Shown one piece after another: positions 62,319 to 64,000 of a stretch of DNA of 64,000 nt. A program made the translations under genes and the position numbers. The notes below the pieces were generated by a model that was given only the letters and a program-made list of their open reading frames with translations, made no database searches and was not told where the DNA came from. Source of the DNA: an uncultured Collinsella sp. (lineage in GTDB: Bacteria > Actinomycetota > Coriobacteriia > Coriobacteriales > Coriobacteriaceae). The first letter of the stretch is position 1, and the number at the start of each line of letters is the position of its first letter. The stretch is from positions 248,001-312,000 of the forward strand of contig CAKTVB010000002.1 in NCBI GenBank assembly GCA_934621295.1. Reading direction: 5' to 3'.

Positions 62319-63574
62319 GATGATAGGGACTCCGAGTACTCTTGACTGTCTTTTTCGAACTGTTCGTAATCAGAAGAGAATTTATGGGTGCCGTCTCCGG
62401 CAGCCGAGGCAACGTAATACAGATAATCGGTTTTATCGGGATTGAGGGCAGCCTTGATCGAAGAGATACTTGGGCTGCAAATTGGTCCCGGAGTAAGACC
62501 GTAGTTCTTGTAGACGTTGTACGGCGAATCAATCTCAAGGTCGCTGTAGGTCACAGCCTGGCTCCCACCGCCGCGCGCATAGACAATAGCGGCATCGATC
62601 TGCAGCGGCATATCGACCTCCAGGCGATTGTAGATAACGCTCGCAACGGTCGGACGCTCAGAATCGACCGCGGTCTCGCGCTCGATAAGAGACGCCATGG
62701 TCACGATCTGCTGAGCGGAAAGACCGTTTGCCCCCTTGTCCAAGTCGAGAGATGCGGTCTCGGACACAAATTGATCCAGAAGCTTGCGAATGATGTCGTC
62801 AGCCGTAGGGGTGCCCATAAACGTATAGGTCTTCGGGTAGAGATAGCCCTCAAGAGAATCGTTATAAGCGCTCTCTAGGAACGGATAGTCATCAACATAC
62901 TTCGAAGCCTTAGCCTGTGCCAGGAACTCGTCTTTCGAAATCCCATAGACCGCTTCTACGCGCTCAGCAGTCTGTTCCAGCGTGAGACCCTCCTGAATAG
63001 TAAGGACAGCGCCAGCATTGGGACCCGCAACGAGCTGCTTTACGACGTCAACGGCATTCATGCCAGTCTTGAGCGCGTAATCGCCCGGCTTGAGGGACAT
63101 CTCGGCTCCCTCTTTAGCAACGGCGGCATAGTAGTCCTTCGGATTCTCGACAATGTGATTCTTCGAAAGAATCGAGGCGATGTCGTCGCCCGAAGCACCC
63201 TCAGGAATCGTAATGGTTACATCCTGTCCAGCCGGGACCGTTTGTTCCTGTTGAGGCGCAAATATCGATTTGACAGCTGGAACCACAAAGAAATATGCGA
63301 TGGCGGCAACAACAAGGACGGCAACAATCGCCACAATCGCCGGAGCCTTTGAACGACGTTGCTGCTGAGGGCGACGGCGCGCTGCTCCTCGAGAACGCGT
63401 GGCGCTCGAGTAAGACGAGGGCGCATAGGGTCGCGGAGAATGTGCCCCTCGGGATGCACGCGAAGCGGAGCGCGTCTGGGGCGCGGGTCGATGCGAAGGC
63501 GTGGCAACACGACGAGCAGGCGCTGCCGCACGGCGGCCCTCGCGAGGCGAAGATCCTTTAGGGGTGTTAGCCAC
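62315..63574 (-). CDS. mltG: Endolytic murein transglycosylase MltG (YceG)
   Basis: This membrane enzyme cuts nascent glycan strands and so sets glycan length. It has about 419 residues: a cytosolic basic, Ser/Pro/Arg-rich tail (1-about 75), one membrane helix (about 80-100, AIVAIVAVLVVAAIAYFFVV), a LysM-like subdomain, and the YceG domain with GYLYPKTYTF, the catalytic Glu in MASLIERETA, VIYNRLEVDMPLQIDA and GLTPGPICSPSISSIKAAL. GTG at 63574 is chosen because AAAGGG lies six bases upstream; ATG at 63580 is too close to it. It overlaps the ruvX stop. Confidence 0.93.
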   Translation of the reverse strand: MANTPKGSSPREGRRAAAPARRVATPSHRPAPQTRSASRASRGAHSPRPYAPSSYSSATRSRGAARRRPQQQRRSKAPAIVAIVAVLVVAAIAYFFVVPAVKSIFAPQQEQTVPAGQDVTITIPEGASGDDIASILSKNHIVENPKDYYAAVAKEGAEMSLKPGDYALKTGMNAVDVVKQLVAGPNAGAVLTIQEGLTLEQTAERVEAVYGISKDEFLAQAKASKYVDDYPFLESAYNDSLEGYLYPKTYTFMGTPTADDIIRKLLDQFVSETASLDLDKGANGLSAQQIVTMASLIERETAVDSERPTVASVIYNRLEVDMPLQIDAAIVYARGGGSQAVTYSDLEIDSPYNVYKNYGLTPGPICSPSISSIKAALNPDKTDYLYYVASAAGDGTHKFSSDYEQFEKDSQEYSESLSS

Positions 63575-63995
63575 GTTCATCCCTTTCTTGTCGAGAGTCG
63601 AGCCATGATTGCAAAAAGAGCGAAGCAGCAATCATGTCCACCTTACCGCGCATCTGTTTCTCCGAAAGTCCCTGCTCTCGCAAGATGCGTTTCGCTTCAG
63701 CAGAGCTCAAACGTTCATCTTCAAAGTATAAGGGGAGATCGAGAGCATCGGCGATTTTTTGCGCCTGCGCCTCAACCCGCTCGGCCTGCGGCCCGCGCTC
63801 CCCCGCCATGGTCATAGGACGCCCAGACACCAAGACATCGGGCTCATAGTCTTCCACGATATAACGGAAGGACTTTGCAAGCCCGATGACCTCGGCAGCA
63901 GGAAGCACCTTGATCGGCGAGGCGACGCGGCCGCTACGGTCCGACACCGCAATGCCGATACGCGTCTCGCCGATATCAAGAGCAAGTGCAACCAC
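63567..63995 (-). CDS. ruvX: RuvX/YqgF Holliday-junction-resolvase-like nuclease
   Basis: This RNase H-fold nuclease of 142 residues, related to RuvC, helps process pre-16S rRNA in relatives. The core begins VALALDIGETRIGIAVSDRS with the first catalytic Asp, then RPMTMAGERGPQAERV, the DERLSSAEAKRIL motif and VDMIAASLFLQ. GTG at 63995 is the start; its ribosome site falls outside the window. The gene order ruvX-mltG is conserved in many Gram-positives. Confidence 0.93.
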   Translation of the reverse strand: MVALALDIGETRIGIAVSDRSGRVASPIKVLPAAEVIGLAKSFRYIVEDYEPDVLVSGRPMTMAGERGPQAERVEAQAQKIADALDLPLYFEDERLSSAEAKRILREQGLSEKQMRGKVDMIAASLFLQSWLDSRQERDERG

Positions 63996-64000
63996 GTTGA

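Overview
The window looks like chromosomal core DNA from a member of the Coriobacteriia (Actinomycetota). This is inferred from gene order, protein character and a moderately high GC content judged by eye; the genus cannot be fixed from the sequence alone. There are no insertion sequences, prophage genes, CRISPR arrays or rRNA genes. Nearly all genes lie on the minus strand. The exceptions are dinB and an eight-gene aromatic amino acid cluster. Coding density is very high, many genes overlap by 1 to 8 bases, and no gene-free stretch exceeds about 215 bases.

Layout, in order of coordinates. 1-8.4 kb (minus): tsf (cut by the window edge), rpsB, xerC-like recombinase, trmFO, dprA, comM, yraN, rnhB, rplS. 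8.4-12.2 kb: ppdK and its regulatory kinase/phosphorylase ppsR. 12.3-15.4 kb: glyS and glyQ. 15.4-18.1 kb: the rpsP-khpA-rimM-trmD-lepB operon, whose first three genes all start with TTG. 18.2-19.5 kb (plus): dinB, probably on a leaderless mRNA. 19.5-23.4 kb (minus): rplU-rpmA-obg-nadD-yqeK-rsfS. 23.5-26.2 kb: a radical-SAM pair (DUF2344 protein and B12-binding radical SAM protein). 26.2-33 kb: a DUF697 membrane protein and the cell-elongation genes mreB-mreC-mreD-mrdA-rodA. 33-36.3 kb: a membrane-anchored TPR protein, a cyclophilin and a membrane-anchored zinc-ribbon protein. 36.3-42 kb: aconitase, a P-type ATPase and tRNA-Arg(CCG).

42.1-50.5 kb (plus): aroF-tyrA-aroB-aroA-aroC-pheA-aroE/aroK fusion-aroQ. 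This encodes every step from phosphoenolpyruvate plus erythrose-4-phosphate to chorismate, and then to the direct precursors of phenylalanine and tyrosine. 50.5-64 kb (minus): a long housekeeping array, read in transcription order as ruvX-mltG-yqeG-aroK-(degenerate aroB)-pepP-efp-(pycB::accB fusion)-accC-asp23-nusB-xseB-tlyA-nadK-recN. This order matches the ancestral array shared by Firmicutes and Actinobacteria, with some members missing (xseA, ispA, dxs, argR).

The points most worth following are three. First, the carboxyltransferase gene at 56377-58248 is fused in frame to a complete AccB-type biotin carrier and holds a strong internal Shine-Dalgarno plus GTG, so a free carrier of about 155 residues may also be made. 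Second, a full-length dehydroquinate synthase paralogue at 60182-61282 has lost its metal ligands and active-site lysines but stays translationally coupled to an intact shikimate kinase, while a canonical aroB sits in the plus-strand cluster. Third, the ppsR-ppdK intergenic region holds a terminator-like hairpin and a perfect palindrome, which together could form a control point for PEP/pyruvate cycling.
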